Origin: Burkholderia multivorans ATCC BAA-247
Lineage (GTDB): Bacteria; Pseudomonadota; Gammaproteobacteria; Burkholderiales; Burkholderiaceae
Length of the DNA: 64,000 nt
Assembly: GCF_000959525.1 (NCBI RefSeq)
Contig: NZ_CP009832.1
Span: 1,116,001-1,180,000 of the forward strand
Direction: 5' to 3'
A program made the translations under genes and the position numbers. The notes under the pieces are model-generated. The model was not told the origin of the DNA. It worked only from the letters and a program-made list of their open reading frames with translations, and ran no database searches. Positions 20,997 to 30,370 of the stretch are shown here, piece by piece (the stretch's first letter is position 1; each line of letters starts with the position of its first letter).

Positions 20997-21812
20997 ATGG
21001 CAAAAATCATCGTGGTGACTTCGGGCAAGGGCGGCGTGGGCAAGACGACGACGAGCGCGAGCTTCGCGTCCGGTCTCGCGCTGCGCGGCCACAAGACGGC
21101 CGTGATCGACTTCGACGTCGGCCTGCGTAACCTCGATCTCATCATGGGCTGCGAGCGTCGTGTCGTGTACGACCTCGTGAACGTGATCCAGGGCGAAGCG
21201 AACCTGAACCAGGCGCTGATCAAGGACAAGAAGTGCGAGAACCTGTTCATCCTGCCGGCGTCGCAGACGCGCGACAAGGATGCGCTCACGCGTGACGGCG
21301 TCGAGAAGGTGCTGAACGATCTCGCGGCGATGGACTTCGAATACATCGTCTGCGATTCGCCGGCCGGCATCGAGGCCGGTGCGCTGCACGCGATGTACTT
21401 CGCGGACGAAGCGCTGATCGTGACGAACCCGGAAGTGTCGTCGGTGCGCGACTCGGATCGCATTCTCGGCATCCTGTCGTCGAAGACGAAGCGCGCGACC
21501 GAAGGCAAGGAGCCGATCAAGGAGCATCTGCTGATCACGCGCTACAGCCCGAAGCGCGTGAGCGAGGGCGAGATGCTCTCGCTCGAGGACATCAGCGAGA
21601 TCCTGCGCATCAAGCTGATCGGCGTGGTGCCGGAGTCCGAAGCGGTGCTGCACGCGTCGAACCAGGGTTTGCCGGCCGTGCATCTCGACGGTACCGACGT
21701 CGCCGAAGCGTACAAGGACATCGTCGCGCGCTTCCTCGGCGAGGACAAGCCGCTGCGCTTCACCGAATACCAGAAGCCGGGCCTGCTGCAGCGCCTCTTC
21801 GGCAGCAAGTAA
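20997..21812 (+). CDS. minD: Septum site-determining ATPase MinD
   Basis: Membrane-associated ParA/MinD-family ATPase that recruits MinC and oscillates with MinE. It has 271 residues. The deviant Walker A motif is VTSGKGGVGKTTTSASF at residues about 6-22. The protein ends in a short amphipathic membrane-targeting helix (QKPGLLQRLFGSK). It lies 59 bp after minC and 12 bp before minE. Confidence 0.97.
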   Translation: MAKIIVVTSGKGGVGKTTTSASFASGLALRGHKTAVIDFDVGLRNLDLIMGCERRVVYDLVNVIQGEANLNQALIKDKKCENLFILPASQTRDKDALTRDGVEKVLNDLAAMDFEYIVCDSPAGIEAGALHAMYFADEALIVTNPEVSSVRDSDRILGILSSKTKRATEGKEPIKEHLLITRYSPKRVSEGEMLSLEDISEILRIKLIGVVPESEAVLHASNQGLPAVHLDGTDVAEAYKDIVARFLGEDKPLRFTEYQKPGLLQRLFGSK

Positions 21813-21824
21813 CGGAGGCCGCTC

Positions 21825-22079
21825 ATGTCCATTCTTTCGTTTCTCCTCGGCGAGAAGAAGAAGTCCGCATCGGTCGCGAAGGAGCGTCTGCAGCTCATCA
21901 TCGCGCACGAGCGGGTCGGCGGCCGGCCGCCGGCCGATTACCTGCCGGCGCTGCAGAAAGAGCTCGTTGCCGTCATTTCGAAGTACGTGCAGATCTCGAA
22001 CGACGACATCCGCGTGAGCCTCGAGCGCCAGGACGATCTCGAAGTCCTCGAAGTGAAGATCGAGATTCCGCAGGCCTGA
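21825..22079 (+). CDS. minE: Cell division topological specificity factor MinE
   Basis: Stimulates MinD ATPase and drives pole-to-pole oscillation. It has 84 residues. The N-terminus [30 protein letters not shown] contains the membrane-binding segment and the MinD-contact strand, and the C-terminal topological specificity domain follows. It is the last gene of the min operon. Confidence 0.96.
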   Translation: MSILSFLLGEKKKSASVAKERLQLIIAHERVGGRPPADYLPALQKELVAVISKYVQISNDDIRVSLERQDDLEVLEVKIEIPQA

Positions 22080-22096
22080 CCGTTTCGCTATCCCTC

Positions 22097-22122
22097 CGCA
22101 CGGCGGCGCAGGCCGCCGTGCG
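22097..22122 (+). terminator. Hairpin after minE
   Basis: An 11-bp perfect stem CGCACGGCGGC/GCCGCCGTGCG with loop GCAG starts 17 bp after the minE stop. No T-run follows, so it is a weak intrinsic terminator or an mRNA 3'-end stabiliser. Confidence 0.5.
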
Positions 22123-22239
22123 CGTCTTACGCGTTGTTGCACTTTCGGCCGTGCCGTAACACGGCGTCTGTCGGCCGTTCGCCTGCCTCCCGCATTGAAC
22201 GAATACGTTCCGCGTGATCCGTTCAATCAGGAGGTTGTC

Positions 22240-22644
22240 ATGACTGTCTCTTCCGTTCCGCGCCGTCTCGTGTCGCTCGCGCTCTGTGCCGCGGGCCTGT
22301 CTGCCGTCGCCGCGCCGTTCGCCGCGCACGCCGAAGAAATCCTCGTCGGCGCGCCCGTCGTCGCGCAGCCCGCGCGCATCGTCGTCGCGCAACCCGTTGC
22401 GGTGCCGGCCGCCGAAGAAGTCGTGGTCGTCGCGCCGAGCGCGCCGCCGCCGGTGCGCTACGAAGTCGTCCCGCCTGCGCGCGTCGGCTACGTGTGGGAG
22501 CGCGGCCACTGGCGCTGGGAGCACGGCCGCTATGTCTGGATCGGCGGCCACTGGGAGGCCGAGCGCGTCGGCATGCATTGGGTGCCCGGTCACTGGGAGC
22601 AGCGCGGGCCGAACTGGTTCTGGACGCGCGGTCACTGGGCCTGA
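22240..22644 (+). CDS. Secreted YXWGXW/WXXGXW-repeat protein
   Basis: A 134-residue exported protein with a signal peptide ending near AAHAEE, an Ala/Val/Pro-rich spacer, and a C-terminal half built of short Trp/Gly/His repeats (RGHWRWEHGRYVWIGGHWEAE, VPGHWEQRGPNWFWTRGHW). Such repeats define a family of envelope proteins of unknown function common in Burkholderia. The ATG at 22240 has AGGAGG directly upstream. It is followed 12 bp later by a tiny lipoprotein gene, probably in the same operon. Confidence 0.82.
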   Translation: MTVSSVPRRLVSLALCAAGLSAVAAPFAAHAEEILVGAPVVAQPARIVVAQPVAVPAAEEVVVVAPSAPPPVRYEVVPPARVGYVWERGHWRWEHGRYVWIGGHWEAERVGMHWVPGHWEQRGPNWFWTRGHWA

Positions 22645-22656
22645 CGGAGGCGCACG

Positions 22657-22767
22657 ATGAAACGAACGCTCTTTGCCATCGCGCTCGTGGCCGTCACGCT
22701 CGCCGGCTGCATCGTCGTGCCGGCGCGGCCCGTCTACTACCGGCCGGCGCCCGTGGTGATCTACTGA
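22657..22767 (+). CDS. Tiny lipoprotein (36 residues)
   Basis: ATG at 22657 with ACGGAGG seven bases upstream gives 36 residues. MKRTLFAIALVAVTLAGC is a classical lipoprotein signal peptide with lipobox LAGC; the mature peptide would have 19 residues rich in Pro, Val and Tyr (VYYRPAPVVIY). The gene lies 12 bp after the YXWGXW-repeat gene. Its last seven bases overlap the end of the convergent ClC gene. Function unknown; the signal peptide makes it very likely to be real. Confidence 0.75.
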   Translation: MKRTLFAIALVAVTLAGCIVVPARPVYYRPAPVVIY

Positions 22768-24281
22768 GTGTCGCGCGGGCCGCTGCGCGCCGCATCGGCT
22801 GCGGCGGCCGTCTCTGCCTCGTCGCTTTCTGCGCGATGGCCGGTCTCGGCGCCGCCTTCGTCGCGCAGCGTATCGAGCGGATCGGCAGGCGCCGCGCCCG
22901 CGTCCTGCGCGGCGACGACGTCGGTGGCCGCCGCTGCCGCCGCTGCGGCCGGTGCCGGCTGCGCGGCGGCGACGGGCGCCGGCGGCGCGAGGTAGCGCTC
23001 GGCGAGCGTCTCGTAGAGCGGCGGCGCGAAGAAGCGCGCGACGCGGCTCGAGACGAGCGCGGTCGCCATCAGCGAAATCACGAGCGCATGGCCATTGATC
23101 ATTTCCATCACGATCACGAACGACGTGATCGGCGACTGCGTGACGGCGGCGAGATAGCCGACCATCGCGAGCGCGATCAGCAACGGCAGCGGCATGTTGC
23201 CGAACACGAGATGCAGCAGGTTGCCGAACCCCGCGCCGATCGAGAGCGACGGCGCGAAGATCCCGCCCGGAATGCCGGGCAGATACGACGCGACCATCGA
23301 TACCATCTTCATGAACGGATAGAAGACCGACAATTGCTCGTAGCCGTCGAGCAGCCCGCGCGCTTCGGCGTAGCCGCTGCCGAACGTCGTGCCGCCCGAC
23401 ACGAGGCCGACGACGGCGATCACGAAGCCGCACAGCGCGGCGAACGCGACCGGCCGCCCGCGGTACAGGCCGAGCAGCCGCTCGGGCAGCCAGCGCGCGG
23501 TATTGAGCAGCAGCCAGCTGAACAGGCCGCCGGCGATGCCGGTCACGATCGCGGTGACGAGCACGGCAACCGCGAGCAGCTTCGGGAAATGCGCGCCGAC
23601 GTCGATCGTGCCGAAATACGTGTAGTTGCCGTTCAGGCCCAGCGCGACGACGCCGGCGAGGATGATCGCGGTAATCAGCACGCCGCTCGCACGTGCGGAG
23701 AAGCTGCGCGTCAGTTCCTCGATCGCGAACACGATCCCCGCGAGCGGCGTGTTGAACGCGGCCGACAGGCCGGCGGCCGCGCCGGCGAGCACGAGCTGGC
23801 GTTCGATCTGCGCGTTCGAGCGCGGATACAGGCGCCGCAGATTGAACATTAGCGCGGCGCCGACCTGCACGGTCGGCCCTTCGCGGCCGATCGTGAAGCC
23901 GCCGAGGATGCCGAGAAACGAAATCAGGATCTTGCCGAACAGGATGCGCAGCGTCAGCAGCCGCGAGCCGAATGCACCCGGCTGCGCGTGCAGTGTCGCG
24001 ATCACCTGCGGAATGCCGCTGCCTTCGGCGCCGCGAAAGAACCGGCGCGTGGTCCACACGGAGGCTGCCGCGATCGCGGGCGTCAGCACGAGCGGCAGCC
24101 ACACGGCATGCGCGCGCATCGTGCGGAACGTTTCGTAGCCCCAGTCGATCAGCCGCGCATAGAGCACCGCGGTGAGGCCGACGGCGATCGCGCCGAGCCA
24201 GAACACGCCGTACTGGCGCCAGATCCGCAGCGAGCGGCGGGTGAGGGCGGGAAACAGGGTGGGAAGCGCGGGGCGTGGCAT
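22761..24281 (-). CDS. ClC-family chloride/proton antiporter or channel
   Basis: A 506-residue inner-membrane ClC protein. The three anion-selectivity signatures are present: GSGIPQV (central serine), GREGPTVQVG (gating glutamate kept) and GGIFAPSLSIGAGFG. Retention of the gating Glu fits a proton-coupled antiporter such as EriC, linked to acid resistance. The ATG at 24281 starts MPRPALPTLF. The C-terminal tail of about 80 residues is Ala/Asp-rich and without CBS domains. It converges with the tiny lipoprotein gene, sharing 7 bp. Confidence 0.92.
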   Translation of the reverse strand: MPRPALPTLFPALTRRSLRIWRQYGVFWLGAIAVGLTAVLYARLIDWGYETFRTMRAHAVWLPLVLTPAIAAASVWTTRRFFRGAEGSGIPQVIATLHAQPGAFGSRLLTLRILFGKILISFLGILGGFTIGREGPTVQVGAALMFNLRRLYPRSNAQIERQLVLAGAAAGLSAAFNTPLAGIVFAIEELTRSFSARASGVLITAIILAGVVALGLNGNYTYFGTIDVGAHFPKLLAVAVLVTAIVTGIAGGLFSWLLLNTARWLPERLLGLYRGRPVAFAALCGFVIAVVGLVSGGTTFGSGYAEARGLLDGYEQLSVFYPFMKMVSMVASYLPGIPGGIFAPSLSIGAGFGNLLHLVFGNMPLPLLIALAMVGYLAAVTQSPITSFVIVMEMINGHALVISLMATALVSSRVARFFAPPLYETLAERYLAPPAPVAAAQPAPAAAAAAAATDVVAAQDAGAAPADPLDTLRDEGGAETGHRAESDEAETAAAADAARSGPRDTQ

Positions 24282-24451
24282 CGGCGGGGCCGGGCGGGCA
24301 AAGATTCGATTATAAAAAGAACGCCGCCGGCGCGCCTTTCGACAAGCTTTTACTGTCGCGACGCATTTTGTTGCAAGTGTAGTGAAATCGTAATATTTGC
24401 GCGCGCCAATCGTCTTTAGTATGCCGAAATGGCCGGCTCTTCCCCGCAAAC

Positions 24452-25444
24452 GTGAACCGCATCCTCATCGTAAAAGTGACGTCGCTCGGCGATGTCGTCC
24501 AGACGCTGCCCGTCGTCGCGGACATCCATCGCGCGTTTCCCGGCGTGACGGTCGATTGGGCCGTCGACGAATCGTGCGCGGAAGTCGTGCGCTGGCATCC
24601 CGGCGTCAGCACGGTGCTGTGTGCGCCGCTGCGGCGGTTCAAGAAGCTGCGCAACGCCGGCGATCTGAAGGCGATCACCGCCTCGATCGGCGCGCTGCGC
24701 GCGCATCGCTACGACGCGGTAATCGACCTGCACGGCGTGTACAAGAGCGCGATCATCGCGGCGCTCGCGCGTGCGGCGCGCCGCGTCGGCTATCAGACGC
24801 AGGATCTCGGCGAAACGGGCGCGCGCTTCGCGTACTCGCATCGCTTCGGCCCGCGGCCGGCGTGCGACGCATGGCACGGGATGCGCGTGAGCGCCGGCGA
24901 GGCGCTCGGCTACGTGCCGGAGGGCGCAGCGACATACGGCATCGTCGCGCCGCAGCATGCGGATCTGCCGCCTGCCGTGACGAGCGGCGCGCCGTTCATG
25001 CTGCTGTTCCACGCGACGTCGAATCCCGACAAGAAATGGCCGGCCGACCGCTGGGCCGCGCTCGCGACGCGAATGATGGCGCGCGGCCTGCGCGTGCTGC
25101 TGCCGTGGGGCTCGGCCGCCGAGCATGACGACGCGCAGGACATCGCCGCCAGGGCGCCTGGCGCGATCGTGCTGCCGGCGATGTCGGTGCGCGCGCTCGG
25201 CGCGGCGATCGGCCGGGCGGCGCTCGTCGTCGGCGTCGATACGGGATTCGTCCATATGGCGCACGCGCTCGGGCGGCCGACCGTGATGATCTTCGTCGCG
25301 ACGTCGCGTCATCACTGCGGGATCGGTGGTGCGCCGCATGCGTTGTCGATCGGCGAGCAGGGTGTGATGCCGACCGTCGACGATGCGCTCCGTGCGATCG
25401 ATACGGTCGGGCCCGCATACGGCGCATTCGCGCGCGCGAGCTGA
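24452..25444 (+). CDS. waaC: Lipopolysaccharide heptosyltransferase I
   Basis: Adds the first heptose to Kdo of the lipid A inner core. It has 330 residues in the glycosyltransferase family 9 fold, starting NRILIVKVTSLGDVVQTLPVV. The motif FHATSNPDKKWPADRW and the donor-binding VGVDTGFVHMAHALGRPTVMIF are typical of WaaC. The start is GTG at 24452. It is a single gene here, divergent from the ClC gene; in related genomes waaC often lies with phosphomannomutase or Kdo transferase genes, which are not in this window. Confidence 0.9.
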   Translation: MNRILIVKVTSLGDVVQTLPVVADIHRAFPGVTVDWAVDESCAEVVRWHPGVSTVLCAPLRRFKKLRNAGDLKAITASIGALRAHRYDAVIDLHGVYKSAIIAALARAARRVGYQTQDLGETGARFAYSHRFGPRPACDAWHGMRVSAGEALGYVPEGAATYGIVAPQHADLPPAVTSGAPFMLLFHATSNPDKKWPADRWAALATRMMARGLRVLLPWGSAAEHDDAQDIAARAPGAIVLPAMSVRALGAAIGRAALVVGVDTGFVHMAHALGRPTVMIFVATSRHHCGIGGAPHALSIGEQGVMPTVDDALRAIDTVGPAYGAFARAS

Positions 25445-25468
25445 CGCGCGCGGCGCGCGGCCGTCGCG

Positions 25469-25648
25469 CTACGCAAGCAGCGCTTCGACGGTGACGACCG
25501 CGGCGATCGCCGCGAGGTTCGCGAGCAGCGCCTCGAACACGAGGCCGCGCCAGGTTTTCGGCCGGAAGCGCAGCGCGAGCAGCAGCGCGCCGCCCAGCGC
25601 GAGCGCGAGGATCAGGACGAGGTCGGCGTTGCCGAGACGGACGCTCAT
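25469..25648 (-). CDS. Small membrane protein (59 residues)
   Basis: ATG at 25648 with AAGGAG eight bases upstream gives 59 residues: MSVRLGNADLVLILALALGG, a first helix, a short basic turn RFRPKTWRG, then a second Ala/Leu/Val-rich helix ending EALLA. Two membrane segments in a hairpin are predicted. It converges with waaC, 24 bp apart. I do not recognise the family. Confidence 0.65.
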   Translation of the reverse strand: MSVRLGNADLVLILALALGGALLLALRFRPKTWRGLVFEALLANLAAIAAVVTVEALLA

Positions 25649-25750
25649 GGGCGCGGCTCCTTCAGGGACGGATGGGGCGCGCGCGGCGGCGCCCTCGGAT
25701 CCGAGTATAAGGAGCGCCCGGCGCCGTGCAACCCGGGTCGTCCCGGAGCG

Positions 25751-27061
25751 TCAGACGAGCGACGTGTCGCGCGTCTCGCGCATCAGCAGCACGCCGATCA
25801 GGCTGATCGCGGCCGCGACGGACACGTAGCCGCCGACCCACGACAGCCCGCCGCGCGCGGCCAGCAGCTGCGCGATGTACGGCGCGATCGACGCGCCGAG
25901 AATCCCGCCGAGGTTGTACGCGACGCCGGCACCCGTGTAGCGGACGTTGGTCGGGAACAGCTCGGGCAGCAGCGCGCCCATCGGCGCGAACGTGACGCCC
26001 ATCAGGAACAGCTCGATCGTCAGGAACAGCGCGACGAGCGGCATCGACCCGCTGCCGAGCAGCGGCGCCATCGCGAAGCCCGACAGCAACGCGGCGATCG
26101 AGCCGACGACGAGCACCGGCTTGCGGCCGAACCGGTCGGATGCCCACGCGGACAGCGGCGTCGCGAGTCCCATGAACACGACGGCAAAGCACAGCAGCCC
26201 GAGGAAGCTCTGGCGCGGAATGTGCAGCGCCGACACGCCGTACGACAGCGAGAACACCGTCGAGATATAGAACAGCGTGTAGCAGACGACCATCGCGAGC
26301 GCGCCGAGCAGCGTCGGCTGCCAGTGCTGCGACACGAGCGTCGCGACCGGCACGCGCACGCGCTCCTGACGGTCGACGGCGGCCTGAAACGCCGGCGTCT
26401 CGGCGATCTTGAGCCGCACATAGAGGCCGAGCGCGACGAGCACCGCGCTGACGAGGAACGGAATGCGCCAGCCCCAACTGCGGAACTGCGCGTCGGACAG
26501 CGACAGCGCGAGCGCGAAGAACAGCCCATTCGACATCAGGAAGCCGACCGACGGGCCGAGCTGCGGGAACATGCCGAACCAGCCGCGCTTGCCCTGCGGC
26601 GCATGTTCGGTCGCGAGCAGCGCTGCGCCGCCCCATTCGCCGCCGAGGCCGATGCCCTGGCCGAAGCGCAGCACGCACAGCAGCACGGGCGCGAGCGTGC
26701 CGATCGCGTCGTAGCCGGGCACGAAGCCGATCGCGGTCGTCGACAGACCCATCACGAGCAGCGAGGCGACGAGCGTCGATTTGCGCCCGATGCGGTCGCC
26801 GAAGTGGCCGAACAGGAACGAGCCGATCGGTCGCGCGATGAACGCGATGCCGAACGTGACGAAGGCGGACAGCGCCTGCGCGGTCGCCGAGCCGTGCGGG
26901 AAAAACACGGGGCCGATCACGAGCGCGGCGGCCGTCGCGTAGACGTAGAAATCGTAGAACTCGATCGCGGTGCCGATGAAGCTCGCGAACACGATGCGCC
27001 GGTGGCTGACGGCGCCGGCCGAACCGGTTGCATGTGCAACGGCCGGTGGGGATGCGGACAT
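25751..27061 (-). CDS. MFS transporter, metabolite:H+ symporter (MHS) family
   Basis: A 436-residue 12-helix secondary transporter. It matches the MHS subfamily (ShiA/ProP/YdfJ-like): the first helix FASFIGTAIEFYDFYVYATAAAL, the loop 2-3 motif FGHFGDRIGRKSTLV, and RFGQGIGLGGEWGGAALL in helix 4. The second-half motif is SDRFGRKPVLV. Substrates of this group are organic acids, shikimate or betaines; which one cannot be decided from the sequence, and no metabolic genes flank it. Confidence 0.9.
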   Translation of the reverse strand: MSASPPAVAHATGSAGAVSHRRIVFASFIGTAIEFYDFYVYATAAALVIGPVFFPHGSATAQALSAFVTFGIAFIARPIGSFLFGHFGDRIGRKSTLVASLLVMGLSTTAIGFVPGYDAIGTLAPVLLCVLRFGQGIGLGGEWGGAALLATEHAPQGKRGWFGMFPQLGPSVGFLMSNGLFFALALSLSDAQFRSWGWRIPFLVSAVLVALGLYVRLKIAETPAFQAAVDRQERVRVPVATLVSQHWQPTLLGALAMVVCYTLFYISTVFSLSYGVSALHIPRQSFLGLLCFAVVFMGLATPLSAWASDRFGRKPVLVVGSIAALLSGFAMAPLLGSGSMPLVALFLTIELFLMGVTFAPMGALLPELFPTNVRYTGAGVAYNLGGILGASIAPYIAQLLAARGGLSWVGGYVSVAAAISLIGVLLMRETRDTSLV

Positions 27062-27344
27062 GGATGTCTCCGTTTTGTCGTTGGGGCGGGCTGCGCGCGT
27101 TCGGTCGGACGAAGGCCCGCCGGCGCGGCCGAGCGATGGATGCGGGGAGGGCGTCGCGCGTCGCCGCGCGGACGTCGTCCGCCGGTCGACGATGGAGACG
27201 GATAGTCGCCGCCGCCCGGTGCCGGCGTGGTCGGCCCGCCTGCCGGGTGCGGCGCGCGGGCGGCGCGCAGCGTGATGGCCGCGCGAGTGTGCGGAAAATT
27301 ATAGCGATCGCGGCCGCGCGCCGGCAATTGCGACCGGCGGCGGT

Positions 27345-27833
27345 TCAGTCGAGCGACTGCGCCTGTGCGGAGGCCGTGCTCTGCAACTGGAAGTGACCGT
27401 CGTCGTTGAACAGCCAGCCTTCCATCAGTTCGAGCCGGCCGTCGCCGTCGAGCAGCCGCGACGGCGGCGCGGGCAGCGGCGCCGAGCGGCGTAGCGAGGC
27501 GAGCGCGAGCGCTTCGGCTTCGCTGTCGCCGTTGCTGCGATAGACGGACGCGTTGACGAGCCGGCCGCCGCGATCGACGGTGAACGCGACGACGACGAGC
27601 GAACGCAGCATCGCCTGCGGCGTGCCGCGCAGCAGGCCCGACGGATTGCGTTCGGCCACGCGCCGCGCGATCTCGATGCGGTACTGATCGAGGCTCGCGG
27701 AACGGATGACGGGTGAAACGACTGCGCTCGTGTGCGACGGCGGAGGCGTGATGGTGCACGCGGCGAGCATCGCGACGGCGGCGAGCGCGACGACGCGCAG
27801 CCGGTCGACGATCGGAACGGATAGGGGACGCAT
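27345..27833 (-). CDS. TonB C-terminal-like lipoprotein
   Basis: A 162-residue protein with a lipoprotein signal (VVALAAVAMLAAC, lipobox LAAC at about residue 23). Its C-terminal half resembles a TonB C-terminal domain: SLDQYRIEIARRVAERNP, then SLVVVAFTVDRGGRLVNASVYRSNGDSEAEALALASLRR. It lacks the N-terminal membrane anchor and Pro-rich spacer of true TonB, so it is a TonB-domain lipoprotein rather than an energy transducer. The ATG at 27833 starts MRPLSVPIVDR. Confidence 0.75.
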   Translation of the reverse strand: MRPLSVPIVDRLRVVALAAVAMLAACTITPPPSHTSAVVSPVIRSASLDQYRIEIARRVAERNPSGLLRGTPQAMLRSLVVVAFTVDRGGRLVNASVYRSNGDSEAEALALASLRRSAPLPAPPSRLLDGDGRLELMEGWLFNDDGHFQLQSTASAQAQSLD

Positions 27834-27967
27834 GGCAGGGCAGCCGAGGTGACGATAGAAAAATGATAGACGCGCGCACGCCGCGCGATATGGGGAGAAA
27901 CGCATAGCCCGCGAGGCGCAATACGCACGCGGCAGATGATGGAGCGGGCGCGCGCCGTGCGCGGACG

Positions 27968-28261
27968 TCAGTACCCGTGCGTGACGAGCGACAGGACCGA
28001 CAAGTCGGGATGCGTGCCGTCGACGATGCTCTTGCCGACGTGCACGGCCTCGTGCACGGCTTCGTCGACGCTCGCGAAGCTCTCCTCGCCGTCCGCATGA
28101 AACGGCACCGCATGGCCGGGCAGCGCGGGATTCGCGCCCGGATGGCAGACGTAGCCCGTGTACGTGTAGCGCATCGCGTTGCCGGGCGCCGTGCCGGGCA
28201 CGACGTGGATCTCGAAACCTTCGTAATCGACGTGATCGGTCGGGGTCGACAGCTCGGTCAT
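27968..28261 (-). CDS. Small conserved-type hypothetical protein (GFEI...DEA family)
   Basis: A 97-residue soluble protein starting MTELSTPTDHVDYEGFEIHV. The N-terminal YEGFEI and C-terminal FASVDEAVHEAVHVGKSIVDG blocks match the 87-residue protein at 48969-49232 and more loosely the 80-residue one at 49272-49514 (see findings). No known domain is recognised; the shape (beta strands then one amphipathic helix) resembles small stress-type proteins. Function unknown. Confidence 0.72.
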   Translation of the reverse strand: MTELSTPTDHVDYEGFEIHVVPGTAPGNAMRYTYTGYVCHPGANPALPGHAVPFHADGEESFASVDEAVHEAVHVGKSIVDGTHPDLSVLSLVTHGY

Positions 28262-28422
28262 GGCGGTCTCCGTATGCGGCGCGCACGGATCGCGCGCGCG
28301 GCGTCGAGTGCGCGGCGGATCGTGTCGCCGTGCTGATCCGAATTTTAGGCGATCGCCGCGCGGGCGGCGGCGACATCCGCGCTGCCGTGGTCGCCGCGCT
28401 CAGGCATGCGCGCGCGATCGGA

Positions 28423-28818
28423 TCACGGCTTGCAGCGCGCGTCCTTTCTCTGTACGTCGATGATCACGGGATAGGTCCTGCCGTGGTCGAGCTCGACCGG
28501 CGCGACGACCGTCAGCATCGTCGGATCCGAATCGTCGTACACGCTGACGCGCTCGTTGCGCAGATAGGTGACGCCCGTGCAGTTCGACGCGCGTCCATCG
28601 TCGGACACCTTGCACTGCAGCTCGTTTTCCTTCAGATAGTTGTACGGCGTCGGGCTCGCGAGATATTCGCGCAGGCTGCCGGGCGCGCCGCCGACGCCCG
28701 TCACGGACGCGATCGCGCACGATGCGCTCTGCGTATCGCCGGCGGCGGTATCCGCGGCCGCCTGCGCGCTGACGACGGCCAGCACGGCGGCGAGCGACGA
28801 GAGGAGAAAGGGCTTCAT
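28423..28818 (-). CDS. Secreted hypothetical protein
   Basis: A 131-residue protein with a signal peptide (MKPFLLSSLAAVLAVVSAQA, cleavage near AAADT). The mature part holds four cysteines, enough for two disulfides: SASCAIA, ELQCKV, SNCTG and a C-terminal DARCKP. Several short beta strands are suggested. I do not recognise the family. The ATG at 28818 is chosen for the signal peptide; longer in-frame starts run into the tRNA-Ser terminator region. Confidence 0.72.
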   Translation of the reverse strand: MKPFLLSSLAAVLAVVSAQAAADTAAGDTQSASCAIASVTGVGGAPGSLREYLASPTPYNYLKENELQCKVSDDGRASNCTGVTYLRNERVSVYDDSDPTMLTVVAPVELDHGRTYPVIIDVQRKDARCKP

Positions 28819-28953
28819 GACGGGTTTCCCGTTTCGCGAATCGGAGCGCGGAATTGTAGCGGCATCCGGCGCGACGCGCGTCGGCGCGGCCGTCGCGCGG
28901 CACGTACAAGGCGGCTGCCGCATCGCGGCATCGCCGCGTCGGCCGCACAAACG

Positions 28954-28978
28954 AAAAACGGGCCGAGCGGCCCGTTTT
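28954..28978 (-). terminator. Terminator of tRNA-Ser(TGA)
   Basis: AAAACGGGCC/GGCCCGTTTT stem with loop GAGC. On the - strand the stem is followed by a run of T. It stands 12 bp beyond the tRNA 3' end and could work in both directions. Confidence 0.85.
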
Positions 28979-28990
28979 CCATTCAAGCGT

Positions 28991-29078
<88 letters not shown>

Positions 29079-29121
29079 ATGCGAGGCGGCATTGTAACCG
29101 AAATGCCGCACCGTTTTGCCG

Positions 29122-30336
29122 TCAATCGTCGCGCAGGAACAGTTCCTGCAGATCGTTCAGGAAACGCTGGCCGAGCGGCGTCGGCGCGATCCGCGTGAAG
29201 TCGCGCGTGATGAGTCCGCGCCGTTCCGCCTCCTGCAGCGCCGGCTCGATCGTGCTGATCGGCAGCCCCGTGCGCTCGACGAAGCTGTGCACCGGAAAGC
29301 CTTCGACGAGCCGCAGCGTGTTCAGCATGAACTCGAACGGCAGGTCGCGTGCGCCGACTTCGCGCTCCTCCTGCACCGGCGTGCCGGCCAGCGCCTGTTC
29401 GATGAAGGTCGCCGGATGCTTGTAGCGCGCCTGCCGCACGATCCGGTTCGGAAACGACAGCTTCGTATGCGCGCCCGCGCCGATCCCGAGGTAATCGCCG
29501 AAGCGCCAGTAGTTCAGATTGTGCTTGCAGCGATGATTCGGCTTCGCATACGCGGACACTTCATACCGTTCGTAGCCGGCTTCCGCGGTGCGCGCATGAA
29601 TCCATTCCTGCATGTCGGCCGACGCGTCGTCGTCGGGCACCGCCGGCGGAAATTTCGCGAACAGCGTGTTCGGCTCCAGCGTCAGGTGGTACAGCGACAG
29701 ATGCGGCGGCGCGAACGACAGTGCGGTCTCGATGTCGGCGCGGCATTCGTCGAACGTCTGGTTCGGCAGCGCGAACATCAGGTCGAGGTTGAAGTTGTCG
29801 AACGTCTTCGCGGCGATCTCGACGGCGGCGCGCGCTTGCGCGGTGTCGTGGATGCGGCCGAGCGCCTTCAGGTGCGCTTCGTTGAAGCTCTGGATGCCGA
29901 CCGACAGCCGGTTCACGCCGCTCGCGCGAAACTGCGCGAACTTCGCGGCTTCGAACGTGCCGGGATTCGCCTCGAGCGTGATCTCGGCGTCCGCGTCGAG
30001 CGGCAGCAATGCGCGCACGTCCGACAGCAGCCGGTCGAGGCCGGCCGCCGACAGCAGGCTCGGCGTGCCGCCGCCGATGAACACCGTATGCACCTGCCGG
30101 CCCCACACGAGCGGCAGCGCGTGCTCGAGATCCGCGCGCAGCGCATCGAGATACTCGGTTTCCGGGAAGCGCTCGCCTTTCCATTCATGCGAGTTGAAAT
30201 CGCAGTACGGGCACTTGCGCACGCACCACGGGAAATGCACGTACAGCGCGAGCGGCGGCAGCGACGTGAGCCGCACCTGTCCGGGCGACGTGAACGTCGC
30301 GACCACGCGTGCGCCCGTTTCGGCGGCCTGACTCAT
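29122..30336 (-). CDS. hemW: Radical SAM heme chaperone HemW
   Basis: Radical-SAM protein of the HemN-like clade that binds heme and delivers it to respiratory enzymes rather than oxidising coproporphyrinogen. It has 404 residues. The [4Fe-4S] motif is in FPWCVRKCPYCDFNSH (residues about 37-50), followed by FIGGGTPSLL and SVGIQSFNEAHLKALGR. It has the shorter HemW-type N-terminus. It is the last gene of rph-rdgB-hemW, 34 bp after rdgB. Confidence 0.93.
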   Translation of the reverse strand: MSQAAETGARVVATFTSPGQVRLTSLPPLALYVHFPWCVRKCPYCDFNSHEWKGERFPETEYLDALRADLEHALPLVWGRQVHTVFIGGGTPSLLSAAGLDRLLSDVRALLPLDADAEITLEANPGTFEAAKFAQFRASGVNRLSVGIQSFNEAHLKALGRIHDTAQARAAVEIAAKTFDNFNLDLMFALPNQTFDECRADIETALSFAPPHLSLYHLTLEPNTLFAKFPPAVPDDDASADMQEWIHARTAEAGYERYEVSAYAKPNHRCKHNLNYWRFGDYLGIGAGAHTKLSFPNRIVRQARYKHPATFIEQALAGTPVQEEREVGARDLPFEFMLNTLRLVEGFPVHSFVERTGLPISTIEPALQEAERRGLITRDFTRIAPTPLGQRFLNDLQELFLRDD

Positions 30337-30370
30337 GCGGCCTCCCGCACACGGCTGACGTCGACGCGCG

